DNA from: Kitasatospora terrestris
Lineage (GTDB): Bacteria > Actinomycetota > Actinomycetes > Streptomycetales > Streptomycetaceae
DNA length: 64,000 nt
Reading direction: 5' to 3'
Assembly: GCF_039542905.1 (NCBI RefSeq)
Contig: NZ_BAABIS010000001.1
Coordinates: 4,092,001-4,156,000, forward strand
The position numbers and the translations under genes were made by a program. The notes under the pieces are model-generated. The model worked only from the letters and a program-made list of their open reading frames with translations. It did no database searches and had not been told where the DNA came from. Below are positions 31,659 through 38,559 of this stretch, in pieces (the stretch's first letter is position 1; every line of letters begins with the position of its first letter).

Positions 31659-32762
31659 TTACTGCAGTCCGGCAGCGGCGCAGGCCGAGGCGTAGTCCGG
31701 GGTGCAGATCTGCGCGACGGTGTACAGGCCGTCCGCGACCACGGTGGACTTGATGTTGTCCTTGGTCAGCACCGTCGGGGCGATCAGCAGCGAGGGGACG
31801 GTGGCGCCGCTGCCGTTCTTCGAGGTGGTCGGCGCCTGCGAGGGCTCCAGCGACTTGCCCTGCGCGAAGGCCACCGCCATGGCGCCCGCCGCGTCCGCCT
31901 CCGGCTTGTACGGCTTGTAGATCGACATGGTCTGGGTGCCGGCCAGGATCCGCTGCACGGCGTCGAGTTGGGCGTCCTGGCCGGTCAGCGGCACGCTCAG
32001 GTTGGCCGCCTTCAGCGCGGTCGCGATACCGGCCGCCATGCCGTCGTTCGCCGAGTAGACGCCGACCACGTTCGGCCCGCCGATCGCGGTGATGCCCGCC
32101 GCCGCCTCCTGGTTAGCGGTGTTCGGGTCCCACTGCGGGGTGTCGTACTCCTTGCCGATCTGCAGCTTGCCGTCGATCGCGCTGTGCGCGCCGGCCTTGA
32201 ACTCCGCGGCGTTCGGGTCGGTCGGCGAACCGTTGATCATGATGATCTGGCCGCTGCTCGCCTTGCCGCCGACCGCCGCCACCAGCGCCTCACCCTGCAG
32301 CCGGCCCACCGCGCGGTTGTCGAAGGACACGTACGCGTCCACCGGCCCCTGCGCCAGGCGGTCGTACGCGATCACCTTCACGCCCGCGTCGTGCGCCTTC
32401 TGCACCGAGGACTGGATCGCCTTGGAGTCCACCGCGTCCAGGATCAGGACCTTGTCGCCCTTGGTCAGCGCGGTGTCCACCTGGGTCTGCTGCTGCGTCG
32501 CGTCCTGGTTGGCGTTGTAGTAGTCGATCTGCGCGTCCGGGACCAGTGACTTGATCTTGGCCTCGATGAGCGGCTTGTCGAACTGCTCGTACCGGGTCGT
32601 CTTCGTCTCCGGCAGCAACAACCCGATCTTCACCGCCCCCGCGGCGGTGCCGGACGCGCCACCCGAGCCGGTGGACTGTTTTGCACTGCCGCAGGCCGCG
32701 AGCGACAGCCCGAGCGAGGCCACCGCGGTGACCAGGGCGATACGACGGAAACCGATGTTCAT
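31659..32762 (-). CDS. xylF: sugar-binding lipoprotein, XylF type
   Basis: A 367-aa periplasmic-binding-protein-like lipoprotein: signal MNIGFRRIALVTAVAS, lipobox LSLAACGS (Cys about 24), then a two-lobe fold with KIGLLLPETKTTRYEQFDKP, VLILDAVDSKAIQSSVQKAH, VIAYDRLAQGPVDAYVSFDN and VYSANDGMAAGIATAL. These match XylF D-xylose-binding proteins. It is the first gene of the leftward operon; no regulator is encoded next to it, the upstream space being taken by the tRNA-attachment region of the integrated element. Confidence 0.86.
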   Translation of the reverse strand: MNIGFRRIALVTAVASLGLSLAACGSAKQSTGSGGASGTAAGAVKIGLLLPETKTTRYEQFDKPLIEAKIKSLVPDAQIDYYNANQDATQQQTQVDTALTKGDKVLILDAVDSKAIQSSVQKAHDAGVKVIAYDRLAQGPVDAYVSFDNRAVGRLQGEALVAAVGGKASSGQIIMINGSPTDPNAAEFKAGAHSAIDGKLQIGKEYDTPQWDPNTANQEAAAGITAIGGPNVVGVYSANDGMAAGIATALKAANLSVPLTGQDAQLDAVQRILAGTQTMSIYKPYKPEADAAGAMAVAFAQGKSLEPSQAPTTSKNGSGATVPSLLIAPTVLTKDNIKSTVVADGLYTVAQICTPDYASACAAAGLQ

Positions 32763-33042
32763 GACGAGGGTGCCTCTCCGGTTGAATCCACTCCCGTCAC
32801 TCAGTGTGAGGAGCCCCGTGCGACCCCACGATCCGGACTGAGCCGAACGGGGTGAGATGTCCCCGAACCGGCCGCACCGCCGTCGGCACTCACCGCCCGC
32901 CCTCGGGCATGCCCGCCCTCGACACCGCCCACGGCGACAAGCCCGACAAGGCCTTCGGCACCGTCGGGCACCGACCCCGCCGACGGCCGCGGGTCACCCC
33001 GGGCCCGCGACCGGCCGCATCACGCCACGGTCCGGGCAAACA
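32763..33042. other. non-coding region upstream of xylF
   Basis: No convincing gene. It must contain the xylF promoter; a CTCACACTGAGTG stretch near 32800 (leftward sense) could be an imperfect operator. Short frames here lack ribosome sites and family resemblance. It ends at the old tRNA-Gly terminator. Confidence 0.5.
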
Positions 33043-33073
33043 GAGAACCCCAGGTCTTCGACCTGGGGTTCTC
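33043..33073 (-). terminator. original tRNA-Gly terminator, left of attL
   Basis: A perfect 14-bp stem (GAGAACCCCAGGTC and complement) with a TTC loop, seven bases from the displaced tRNA 3' end. It closely resembles the hairpin next to the intact tRNA at 45903-45929, as expected if the element carries its own copy of the tRNA 3' end and terminator. Confidence 0.75.
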
Positions 33074-33079
33074 CCTGTG

Positions 33080-33123
33080 TGGAGCGGGCGACGAGAATCG
33101 AACTCGCGCTCTAAGCTTGGGAA
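33080..33123. repeat. attL: 44-bp displaced tRNA-Gly 3' end
   Basis: Identical to 45936-45979. It covers the CCA end, acceptor strand, T-arm, variable loop and part of the anticodon arm of the leftward tRNA-Gly. After 33123 the two copies diverge (TCTCACC against GCTCATG), so the D-arm is missing here and this copy is not a working tRNA. Confidence 0.93.
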
Positions 33124-33278
33124 TCTCACCAACTAGGTTGGCGGGAGAGGCTTCTGACGTGCAGATACTGCACTTGGCGGCCCATCGTCGACCGGGTCGC
33201 CAGGCTCCGCTGTTGACCGTCATTTACCGCTTGCCCCCGCTCCGTAGGGCACGGGTAGGGCACGGCAGAAGGTCGCCG

Positions 33279-33581
33279 TCAGGTCGTGGTCAGCTCGGGC
33301 GGATACTCCTCAGGGCGAGGGTCGCGCACGGACTCAACGAATCGCTCCTCACAAGCTCCTACAGCCTGGAAGTTCCGCCGCGCTTCCGCCAGGCTGAGCC
33401 GACCGTTCGGCCCGCCTCGGACGCGGCTCGCGTCGTGATCGTCCTGGCCGTCGTCCTCCCAGAAGCACACGGAGCAGATCTCATACCCGCCACGTTCGCC
33501 GAGAGTGACGAAGCCGCAGCATGGACAGCGATACGGGCCGTCCTCGGGCTTGCCATAGATGTTCACGAACGGGGTCACCAT
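33279..33581 (-). CDS. CPCC family cysteine-rich protein
   Basis: A 100-aa protein with the CPCC signature: YRCPCCGFVTLGERGGYEIC followed by SVCFWEDDGQDDHD and GGPNGRLSLAEARRNFQAVG. The two CxxC-type pairs should form a zinc ribbon. Function is unknown; members are often found in mobile or immunity-type contexts, but no toxin partner is visible here. The ATG at 33581 has no strong ribosome site. It is the first gene inside attL and appears to be cargo. Confidence 0.8.
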   Translation of the reverse strand: MVTPFVNIYGKPEDGPYRCPCCGFVTLGERGGYEICSVCFWEDDGQDDHDASRVRGGPNGRLSLAEARRNFQAVGACEERFVESVRDPRPEEYPPELTTT

Positions 33582-33954
33582 GGCTGCATACTGCCCGATC
33601 GGAAGCGCCGGCGCGCCAGGTTAACCGCGCCGGCCTCCGACACCGCCAGGAGCCGTCCTCTTCGTCCCGAAGCAATCCGGGCACCTGCTCGACCTGGTCG
33701 CACAACGCCGATGACCAGCGCACACAGTCCCCGAATGTCCGTGGTTGTCCGTCGAAGTACGGGGCCGTTGTAGCGCAGTTAGACACTCAGCCTCATCGAG
33801 CGTGTGAGGCTCCGCTGCCCGACTGACCTAGCGCGCTCGGCCTCAACTCGCCTTCGTGCCAGTCCGGTCAGTTGCTGCTGCGATGAAGCGACGCGCCTCT
33901 CGGTCTTGTCTCGGCTCGACGTCTCTGTGCCAACACCACCACTATGCTGGCACG
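33582..33954. other. gene-free stretch inside the attL end
   Basis: I see no convincing gene. The sequence includes a 7-bp hairpin (AGCCTCA...TGAGGCT) near 33790-33815 and a D-arm-like string TGTAGCGCAGTTAGA near 33769, but no complete tRNA can be folded. TATGCT at 33943-33948 is a plausible -10 for the following leaderless gene. Confidence 0.5.
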
Positions 33955-34335
33955 GTGGCGTCTGACGATCTGACCATCGAAGTCCCGGGTAGCTCCAGCC
34001 TGGCACAGCCCGCGCGTGAAGCCCTGGAAGCCTGTCTGGTTGAGTACGGAAGCGACGTGCTGAGGGAGGCTGGCCGCCTGGAGGCCACGATGCACGTGGG
34101 ACCCGGCGCAGCGATGATCACTAACAGTATGATCCAGGAAGCCAACTTGCTCGGTCGGCGAGGACACATCCAGCCTCGCACTTCTAAGTTCAAGCACTTC
34201 CTAACAGTGACGACCTACGTGGCTGCCGCGGTCGGCGGTGCGTTTGCCGGAAACCTAAACACGCCCGTCGGGTCTATCGGTTTCGCCGCATCTGTGATTG
34301 TCGGAATTCTGGCACTTCTGGCGGGGCGTGAATGA
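33955..34335 (+). CDS. small two-helix membrane protein, first gene of a cargo pair
   Basis: A 126-aa protein I cannot assign to a family. Residues 17-66 are a helical soluble part (REALEACLVEYGSDVLREAG, then AAMITNSMIQEANLL), whose long helix-loop-helix with an ITxxMIxxA motif recalls the last two helices of a histone fold. Two transmembrane segments follow (about 81-99 and 105-123), and the protein ends three residues later. The GTG at 33955 lies six bases after a TATGCT -10 box, so the mRNA is probably leaderless; an ATG at 33856 is an alternative. It overlaps the next gene by four bases (ATGA), so the two act together. Confidence 0.75.
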   Translation: MASDDLTIEVPGSSSLAQPAREALEACLVEYGSDVLREAGRLEATMHVGPGAAMITNSMIQEANLLGRRGHIQPRTSKFKHFLTVTTYVAAAVGGAFAGNLNTPVGSIGFAASVIVGILALLAGRE

Positions 34336-35084
34336 TGACAGGGTCCAACCAGAAGGGCTATGAAACTTTTACGCCGGAAGCCGTTGAGGAAGTTCAGCGA
34401 GCAACTAGCAGGATTCAACGAGAGCTGCTTATTAAGGCTCGACTAGTCGCCGATGCCCGAAACTCGGATAAGGTGACGCGAATTGATGTTTACCGAGCCG
34501 AGCGGGCAATGGCAGATAGCGCGCCAGAGGTGCGCAGTCGGCGTGTCCAATCCAGTTGGCTCTCGTCACTGGCTCCTGCGGTTGGAGCATTGGGGTCCCT
34601 GGCTCTTGCGCTCGCCGTTTATTGGTTGATCGGCCTCAACGAGAAGAGCTCTAAGGTATCGCTCCTCTTCGCCGCTGGGGCAACTACTGCCAGCTTTGTC
34701 GGAGCTGCATTCTCGGTCTGGACGCACAGGGCAGAGCGCAACGAGAGGCTGGAGATCGCTGCCGCAAGTCGTGGCTCACGGCCGACTCGCGATGAACAGC
34801 GGTGGGAGTTGGTTGCCACCTGGGCTGACATCGAAAGAATGCTAACGGAAAGCATTCCTCGTGAGTCAGATCGGCACGCTCCAGTCGGCATCATTGTGCG
34901 AGATTATGCACGCAGAAGCGGGCTCGGTGAAGAATTTATTGAGGATATTAATCGGGCGCTATCTGCACGAAACAAGGTAGCCCACGGGGCGGCTGGCGAC
35001 CTGACGGGTTCCGACCTAGAGTCTGCTCTCGCGGCTGCCAAACGGCTAAAGTCAGAGATCTCGCAGCAAGTCTCCGAGAATTGA
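34332..35084 (+). CDS. two-TM membrane protein with C-terminal HEPN-like RNKVAH motif
   Basis: A 250-aa protein, family not recognised. Domains: an N-terminal helical part (13-62) ending KVTRIDVYRAERAM, again like a histone-fold helix 3; two transmembrane helices (about 76-101 and 109-131); then a soluble helical domain (150-250) with RNKVAHG at 213-219. R-x4-H is the catalytic pattern of HEPN RNases, and helices around it (DIERMLTESI, EEFIEDINRAL) fit such a bundle. A 2-TM segment joined to a HEPN-like domain suggests an abortive-infection or immunity effector; this is inference. Codon use is less GC-rich than in the neighbours, indicating transferred cargo. Confidence 0.75.
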   Translation: MMTGSNQKGYETFTPEAVEEVQRATSRIQRELLIKARLVADARNSDKVTRIDVYRAERAMADSAPEVRSRRVQSSWLSSLAPAVGALGSLALALAVYWLIGLNEKSSKVSLLFAAGATTASFVGAAFSVWTHRAERNERLEIAAASRGSRPTRDEQRWELVATWADIERMLTESIPRESDRHAPVGIIVRDYARRSGLGEEFIEDINRALSARNKVAHGAAGDLTGSDLESALAAAKRLKSEISQQVSEN

Positions 35085-35859
35085 TATTAGGAAATCTTGC
35101 CATGAGCCTGCCCTTGGAGTTCCCTAGTCGGTGAATGATGGGCGCGTGGGCTCTCGTGCGCCGTAGTCATGGCGCGGGTGGTGGAGCGGTTTTGGCCGGT
35201 GTCCTGTCTGGTCTGGGGTCGAGCATGATCGGGGGGCCGTAAGCTATTGCGACTCGGTCAGGGCTCTTTGGGCCTGACCGCAATTTGGCCGAGTGGCCCC
35301 CCGTTCTTGCTCGACGCGGGTCCCGGTCCGGGCAGGTGGGTAAAACCGCGGAGCCGCCCGCCCCGGCCCCGGTGGGGTTGGTTCTGACCCCTGCCTTCTT
35401 CGCCGTCCTCCGCCGTGCGGGTAGGAAGTTGGACCTTGTCCGTTTCCGCCCCGGCCTTAGCTTTCCGCCCCTTGCGGGCGCGGCCGACGACGGCGAGTGC
35501 CCCAGCCGGGGCGCAGACAGGAGGCGGGGCGCGCGCCGGAGGAAGGCCGGCGCCGCCCGCGCTCTTGCGCGGCATCCCGAACAAACAGTGAGGCTGCCAT
35601 CCATCAGCAGTTCAGGAGGCCGGGAGTCCACGCCGGATCTTCGATCCGCCGTAGATGTTGCCTTCCCTTGGGCTCCGCCCACCTCCCCGCCGAGCGGAGC
35701 GAGGTGGCTTGATGAAGTAGCGAAACTCGTAACAACGCCCTCCATCCCTGTCGTGCTTCCGATCCTCGGGGTCCGCTGGTCGGCTTGGCTGACGGCGTTC
35801 TTGTCAGACCCGTACCGCGCGTGCTGATCTCGTGTCAGGGATCGCGCGAAGGGGGAAAC
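35085..35859. other. structured non-coding region of the AICE
   Basis: About 775 bases without a credible gene: long overlapping frames exist on both strands, but their products are low-complexity and lack ribosome sites. It contains the nested inverted repeats at 35218-35315. In related elements and plasmids such non-coding blocks include transfer (clt) or second-strand origin functions; which applies here cannot be told from sequence alone. Confidence 0.6.
35218..35315. ncRNA. nested inverted repeats forming a long hairpin (candidate origin/clt/ncRNA)
   Basis: Four arm pairs nest inside one another: 35218-35224 with 35309-35315 (GTCGAGC), 35230-35238 with 35295-35303 (CGGGGGGCC), 35246-35250 with 35280-35284 (ATTGC) and 35256-35262 with 35273-35279 (GGTCAGG). 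The 98-base unit could fold in single-stranded DNA or RNA. CTCGG at 35253-35257 could also pair with CCGAG at 35289-35293 in an alternative fold. Confidence 0.65.
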
Positions 35860-36804
35860 GTGCAGGAACTGACGGTTAAGCTCTGGCGAGTGCCGGGCAA
35901 GGAGCGGCTGTACGTCAACCTGTCGGGCGCCCGCGGTGAGGCTGTTGCATGGCTCGACTGCCGAACAGGTGCAGTGGAGATCAAGGTCGAGCGCCTGAGA
36001 GCTGCAGCGCTCGCGAAGGTCGAGGAGTGGGTCGCAGCCTCTGGCCGGCCAATCCCGGCGCGCACAGTCACTGCTGCTTCACCAGAACCTGCGCCGATCC
36101 GCGTACAGCAAGATCCGCCTCTGAGGCCAACAGCAGTCGCTGCGGCCTCGATCCCCGCGTTGCCTCCGTTCACCGCAGAGGATGACCTCGCGGGAAACCT
36201 TCCAGGCACTGGTGTCCAGGGCATGATCCGCGAGGAGATGGACCAACGGAAGTGGCTCGTTCGGGTAGCCGCGAAGTTGGCGGGTGATCCGTTGACGTCC
36301 CAGAAGCTGGTGACCGGGCTCCGCGGTGAAGAGATCGTCGGGAGCCACCTCAATGGGCTCCGCGGTCATGGCTGGCACGTGCTGCACAGCGTCCCGCTGC
36401 CGAGTGGCGCGGACATCGACCACGTGGTGATCGGCCCCCCAGGGGTCTTCACAGTAAATACGAAGCACCACCCCGATTCTTCGGTATGGGTGGGTGACAA
36501 GCGGGTCCTGGTGAACCGGGTCAGCTATCCCTACCTGGCGAACGCAGAGTTTGAGGCGGCCCGGGTGACCCGGCTCCTGGAGCGCTGGTGTGGCCACTCT
36601 GTGCCGGTTCGAGCCATCGTTGCCGTAGTCGGCGCTCGCAAGATCACCGTTCAGGGCAGCCCGATCGTCGAAGTGCTGGACGGTGAGCGGATCGCCTCGC
36701 TCCTTACGGGTCGGCCGGCATCGCTTGCGCCGCATCGAGTCGACTCGGTGTTCACTGTGGCCCGTCGGCGAAGTGTGTGGGCGCAGATTGGGAAGCGCGG
36801 CTAA
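35860..36804 (+). CDS. NERD domain protein
   Basis: A 314-aa protein. The C-terminal half (about 165-300) is a NERD (nuclease-related) domain: GLRGEEIVGSHLNGLRGHGW, then HVLHSVPLPSGADIDHVVIG, where D-I-D-H is the conserved acidic centre, then PGVFTVNTKHHPDSSVWVG with the Lys of the nuclease-like core. The N-terminal 90 residues are a separate small beta-rich domain, and a Pro/Ala linker joins them. NERD proteins are common in AICEs and actinomycete plasmids; the activity is unproven. I chose the GTG at 35860 (GGGGGAAAC upstream). Confidence 0.82.
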   Translation: MQELTVKLWRVPGKERLYVNLSGARGEAVAWLDCRTGAVEIKVERLRAAALAKVEEWVAASGRPIPARTVTAASPEPAPIRVQQDPPLRPTAVAAASIPALPPFTAEDDLAGNLPGTGVQGMIREEMDQRKWLVRVAAKLAGDPLTSQKLVTGLRGEEIVGSHLNGLRGHGWHVLHSVPLPSGADIDHVVIGPPGVFTVNTKHHPDSSVWVGDKRVLVNRVSYPYLANAEFEAARVTRLLERWCGHSVPVRAIVAVVGARKITVQGSPIVEVLDGERIASLLTGRPASLAPHRVDSVFTVARRRSVWAQIGKRG

Positions 36805-37268
36805 CCAGGGATCTGACCGCCGAGCCATTGCCGGCCGTCATGGGTGCGAATGCTTGGAGCCACATCGACCTGGAGCGCGTCCAGCATGCGCACGGCGTAG
36901 ACCTCCGCCATACGCTCGGCGACCTCCTCCGGAGTCAGCCAGTCCACCGCCGTGGACTCGTCCGAGACCCGCTCGGTCCCGCTCTCGGGGTGGCACCGGA
37001 ACACCAAGGCAACGACTCCACGCGTGACGTTCTTGTAGACGCCCGTCAGGCGTTCGACGTCCACCCTGATACCGGTCTCTTCGAAGACCTCCCGTCGAAC
37101 GCCGTCCTCGACGCTCTCTGTGAGCTCAAGTACACCGCCCGGGGGCTCCCAGGTGCCGTTGTCGGCTCGGCGGATGGCCAGGACCCTCCCGTCTTCACGA
37201 ACGACAGCACCCGCCACAGACACCGAGTGGAGGGGCGTTGAAACTTGCAGTGCGGGGCTGCTACTCAT
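36801..37268 (-). CDS. Nudix hydrolase, Pif-like
   Basis: A 155-aa protein with a complete Nudix box: GGVLELTESV followed by EDGVRREVFEETGI, matching Gx5Ex7REUxEExGU. In pSAM2 the pif gene next to the korSA-type repressor encodes a Nudix-motif protein that blocks transfer into cells already holding the element; position and domain fit that role. The ATG at 37268 lies inside the KorSA operator copy at 37263-37278, so repression by the divergent GntR protein is likely. Confidence 0.85.
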   Translation of the reverse strand: MSSSPALQVSTPLHSVSVAGAVVREDGRVLAIRRADNGTWEPPGGVLELTESVEDGVRREVFEETGIRVDVERLTGVYKNVTRGVVALVFRCHPESGTERVSDESTAVDWLTPEEVAERMAEVYAVRMLDALQVDVAPSIRTHDGRQWLGGQIPG

Positions 37269-37278
37269 GTACAGGAGA
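37263..37278. promoter_or_regulatory. KorSA-type operator, copy 1
   Basis: ACTCATGTACAGGAGA, one base different from the two copies upstream of the transfer genes. It lies in the 29-base gap between the Nudix and GntR genes and overlaps the Nudix start codon, so it can control both. Confidence 0.8.
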
Positions 37279-37297
37279 ATAGGAGCCCTAAAGGACT

Positions 37298-38077
37298 ATG
37301 GCGAGCAACGAGGTGGCCTCCTCGGCCAAGGCGAAGTATCTGCAGATTGCGGATGATCTCGCCGCGCAAATCAAGTCAGGTGCTCTGGCGCCCGGCTCGG
37401 CGGTCCCCAGTGAGGCCGAACTTATGCAGCGGTACGGCGTTGCCTCCGGGACGGTGCGCAAGGCGATTGCTGAGCTGCGGACCTCGCAGCTGATCGAGAC
37501 CCACCACGGCCGCGGCTCCTTCGTGCGTTCTCGCCCACCGGTGCAGCGCAAGTCGTCGGACCGTTTCCGCCGCGCGCACCGGATGGCCGGCAAGGCGGCC
37601 TACCTGGCCGAGGCGGAGGTTTCCGGTGGGACGCCGTCCGTGACTGTGCTGTTCGTCGGGCCCACTGAGGCCCCTGCCGACATCGCCGAGCGGCTGAGCG
37701 TTCCCGCCGGCACCCAGGTGCTGGCCCGCAAGCGCCGGTACTTCCGGGACGGCGTGCCGACGGAGGAAGCGACTTCCTACCTGCCGTGGGACGTGGTGAA
37801 GGACATCCCCGAGATGTTCGCCGAGAACCCGGGCGGCGGCGGCATCTACGCCCGACTCGAAGAGCGCGGCCAGCAGCTCGCCGAGTTCACCGAGACCGTT
37901 CGGGCCCGCCTGGCGACCAAGCCTGAGACCGCCGCGCTGGCCCTCAGCCCAGGCTCACCCGTGATCCACCTGGTCCGTGATGCAATCACCACCGACGGGC
38001 GCGTGGTCGAAGTCTGCGACACCGTCATGGCTGCTGATCAGTTCGTTCTTGACTATCGCTTCCCCGCCAAGGACTGA
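37298..38077 (+). CDS. korSA: GntR/HutC family repressor, KorSA-like
   Basis: A 259-aa regulator: N-terminal winged helix (KYLQIADDLAAQIKSGALAP; VPSEAELMQRYGVASGTVRK) and C-terminal UTRA domain (about 95-255; LARKRRYFRDGVPTEEATSY). In pSAM2, KorSA represses the pra activator and itself to keep the element integrated. Three quasi-palindromic sites with core TGTAC lie at its own promoter and before the transfer genes, matching such a role. The ATG at 37298 has AAAGGAC upstream. Confidence 0.85.
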   Translation: MASNEVASSAKAKYLQIADDLAAQIKSGALAPGSAVPSEAELMQRYGVASGTVRKAIAELRTSQLIETHHGRGSFVRSRPPVQRKSSDRFRRAHRMAGKAAYLAEAEVSGGTPSVTVLFVGPTEAPADIAERLSVPAGTQVLARKRRYFRDGVPTEEATSYLPWDVVKDIPEMFAENPGGGGIYARLEERGQQLAEFTETVRARLATKPETAALALSPGSPVIHLVRDAITTDGRVVEVCDTVMAADQFVLDYRFPAKD

Positions 38078-38128
38078 CGGAACATCACCTTCCGCAACCC
38101 GTCTGGGCTTTCAGGCCTAGGCGGGTTG

Positions 38129-38144
38129 ACTCATGTACAGGAGT
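38129..38144. promoter_or_regulatory. KorSA-type operator, copy 2
   Basis: ACTCATGTACAGGAGT. It overlaps the TTGACT sequence at 38126-38131, the probable -35 of the transfer operon. Its exact reverse complement occurs 21 bases downstream as copy 3. Confidence 0.85.
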
Positions 38145-38164
38145 CGGGCACTCTTCTAGTCATC

Positions 38165-38180
38165 ACTCCTGTACATGAGT
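38165..38180. promoter_or_regulatory. KorSA-type operator, copy 3 (inverted)
   Basis: ACTCCTGTACATGAGT is the exact reverse complement of copy 2. The centre-to-centre distance of 36 bases, about 3.5 helical turns, would place bound dimers on opposite faces of the DNA. Confidence 0.85.
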
Positions 38181-38213
38181 GCAGGAGATCACCTCATTTA
38201 GAGGAGAGCCATC

Positions 38214-38555
38214 ATGGCTGTGTTCAAGGTCGACACCTCCACCGCGTTCGTGTTCGTGGCCGTTCCGCCGGCCCCCAAGGTGGTGAACCGCCAGACGGGC
38301 GAGATCGCGCTCGACAAGGAGACCGGCGCGAAGATGATGACCGTCGGTCTAACCATCGCCGACGACGGCGAGGCCAACCTCTACACGGTCTCTGTGCCGG
38401 AGACCGGCCTGTCGGAGGGCCTGGCGGTCGGGATGCCGGTCGCGCTGACCGGGCTCAAGGCGCGTGACTGGGAGAACGAGTTCAACGGCCAGAAGCGGCA
38501 CGGCATTTCGTTCCGTGCGGCGGCGGTCACCTCGCTCGTTCCGGTTCAGGGCTGA
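38214..38555 (+). CDS. SCO3933-like regulatory protein of AICE transfer operon
   Basis: A 113-aa protein (MAVFKVDTSTAFVFVAVPPA; VVNRQTGEIALDKETGAKMM; KRHGISFRAAAVTSLV). It resembles the SCO3933 family found just before the FtsK-like translocase in many AICEs; the beta-rich pattern suggests an OB-like fold. The role is unproven: regulatory or single-strand DNA binding during transfer have been considered. GAGGAG precedes the ATG. It is the first gene after operator copies 2 and 3 and lies four bases before the translocase. Confidence 0.75.
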   Translation: MAVFKVDTSTAFVFVAVPPAPKVVNRQTGEIALDKETGAKMMTVGLTIADDGEANLYTVSVPETGLSEGLAVGMPVALTGLKARDWENEFNGQKRHGISFRAAAVTSLVPVQG

Positions 38556-38559
38556 CGTC

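Noticed and set aside
31659..33080. Idea that the AICE insertion disrupted the xyl operon
   Set aside because: The xylF start and about 280 bases upstream are intact left of attL; only the distance to whatever lay beyond the tRNA changed.
32852..33136. Short rightward frames between xylF and attL
   Set aside because: They read through the tRNA terminator and tRNA fragment and have no ribosome site or recognisable pattern.
33481..33786. Leftward 101-aa frame overlapping the CPCC gene
   Set aside because: It overlaps a recognisable gene in another frame on the same strand and has no family resemblance.
33760..33830. tRNA-like string (TGTAGCGCAGTTAGA followed by a 7-bp hairpin) inside attL
   Set aside because: No matching acceptor strands and no T-arm (GGTTCGAATCC-like) follow; a full cloverleaf cannot be formed.
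35167..35827. Long overlapping reading frames on both strands of the AICE non-coding block
   Set aside because: Products are low-complexity Arg/Pro/Ala-rich, lack ribosome sites and family features, and overlap the nested repeats.
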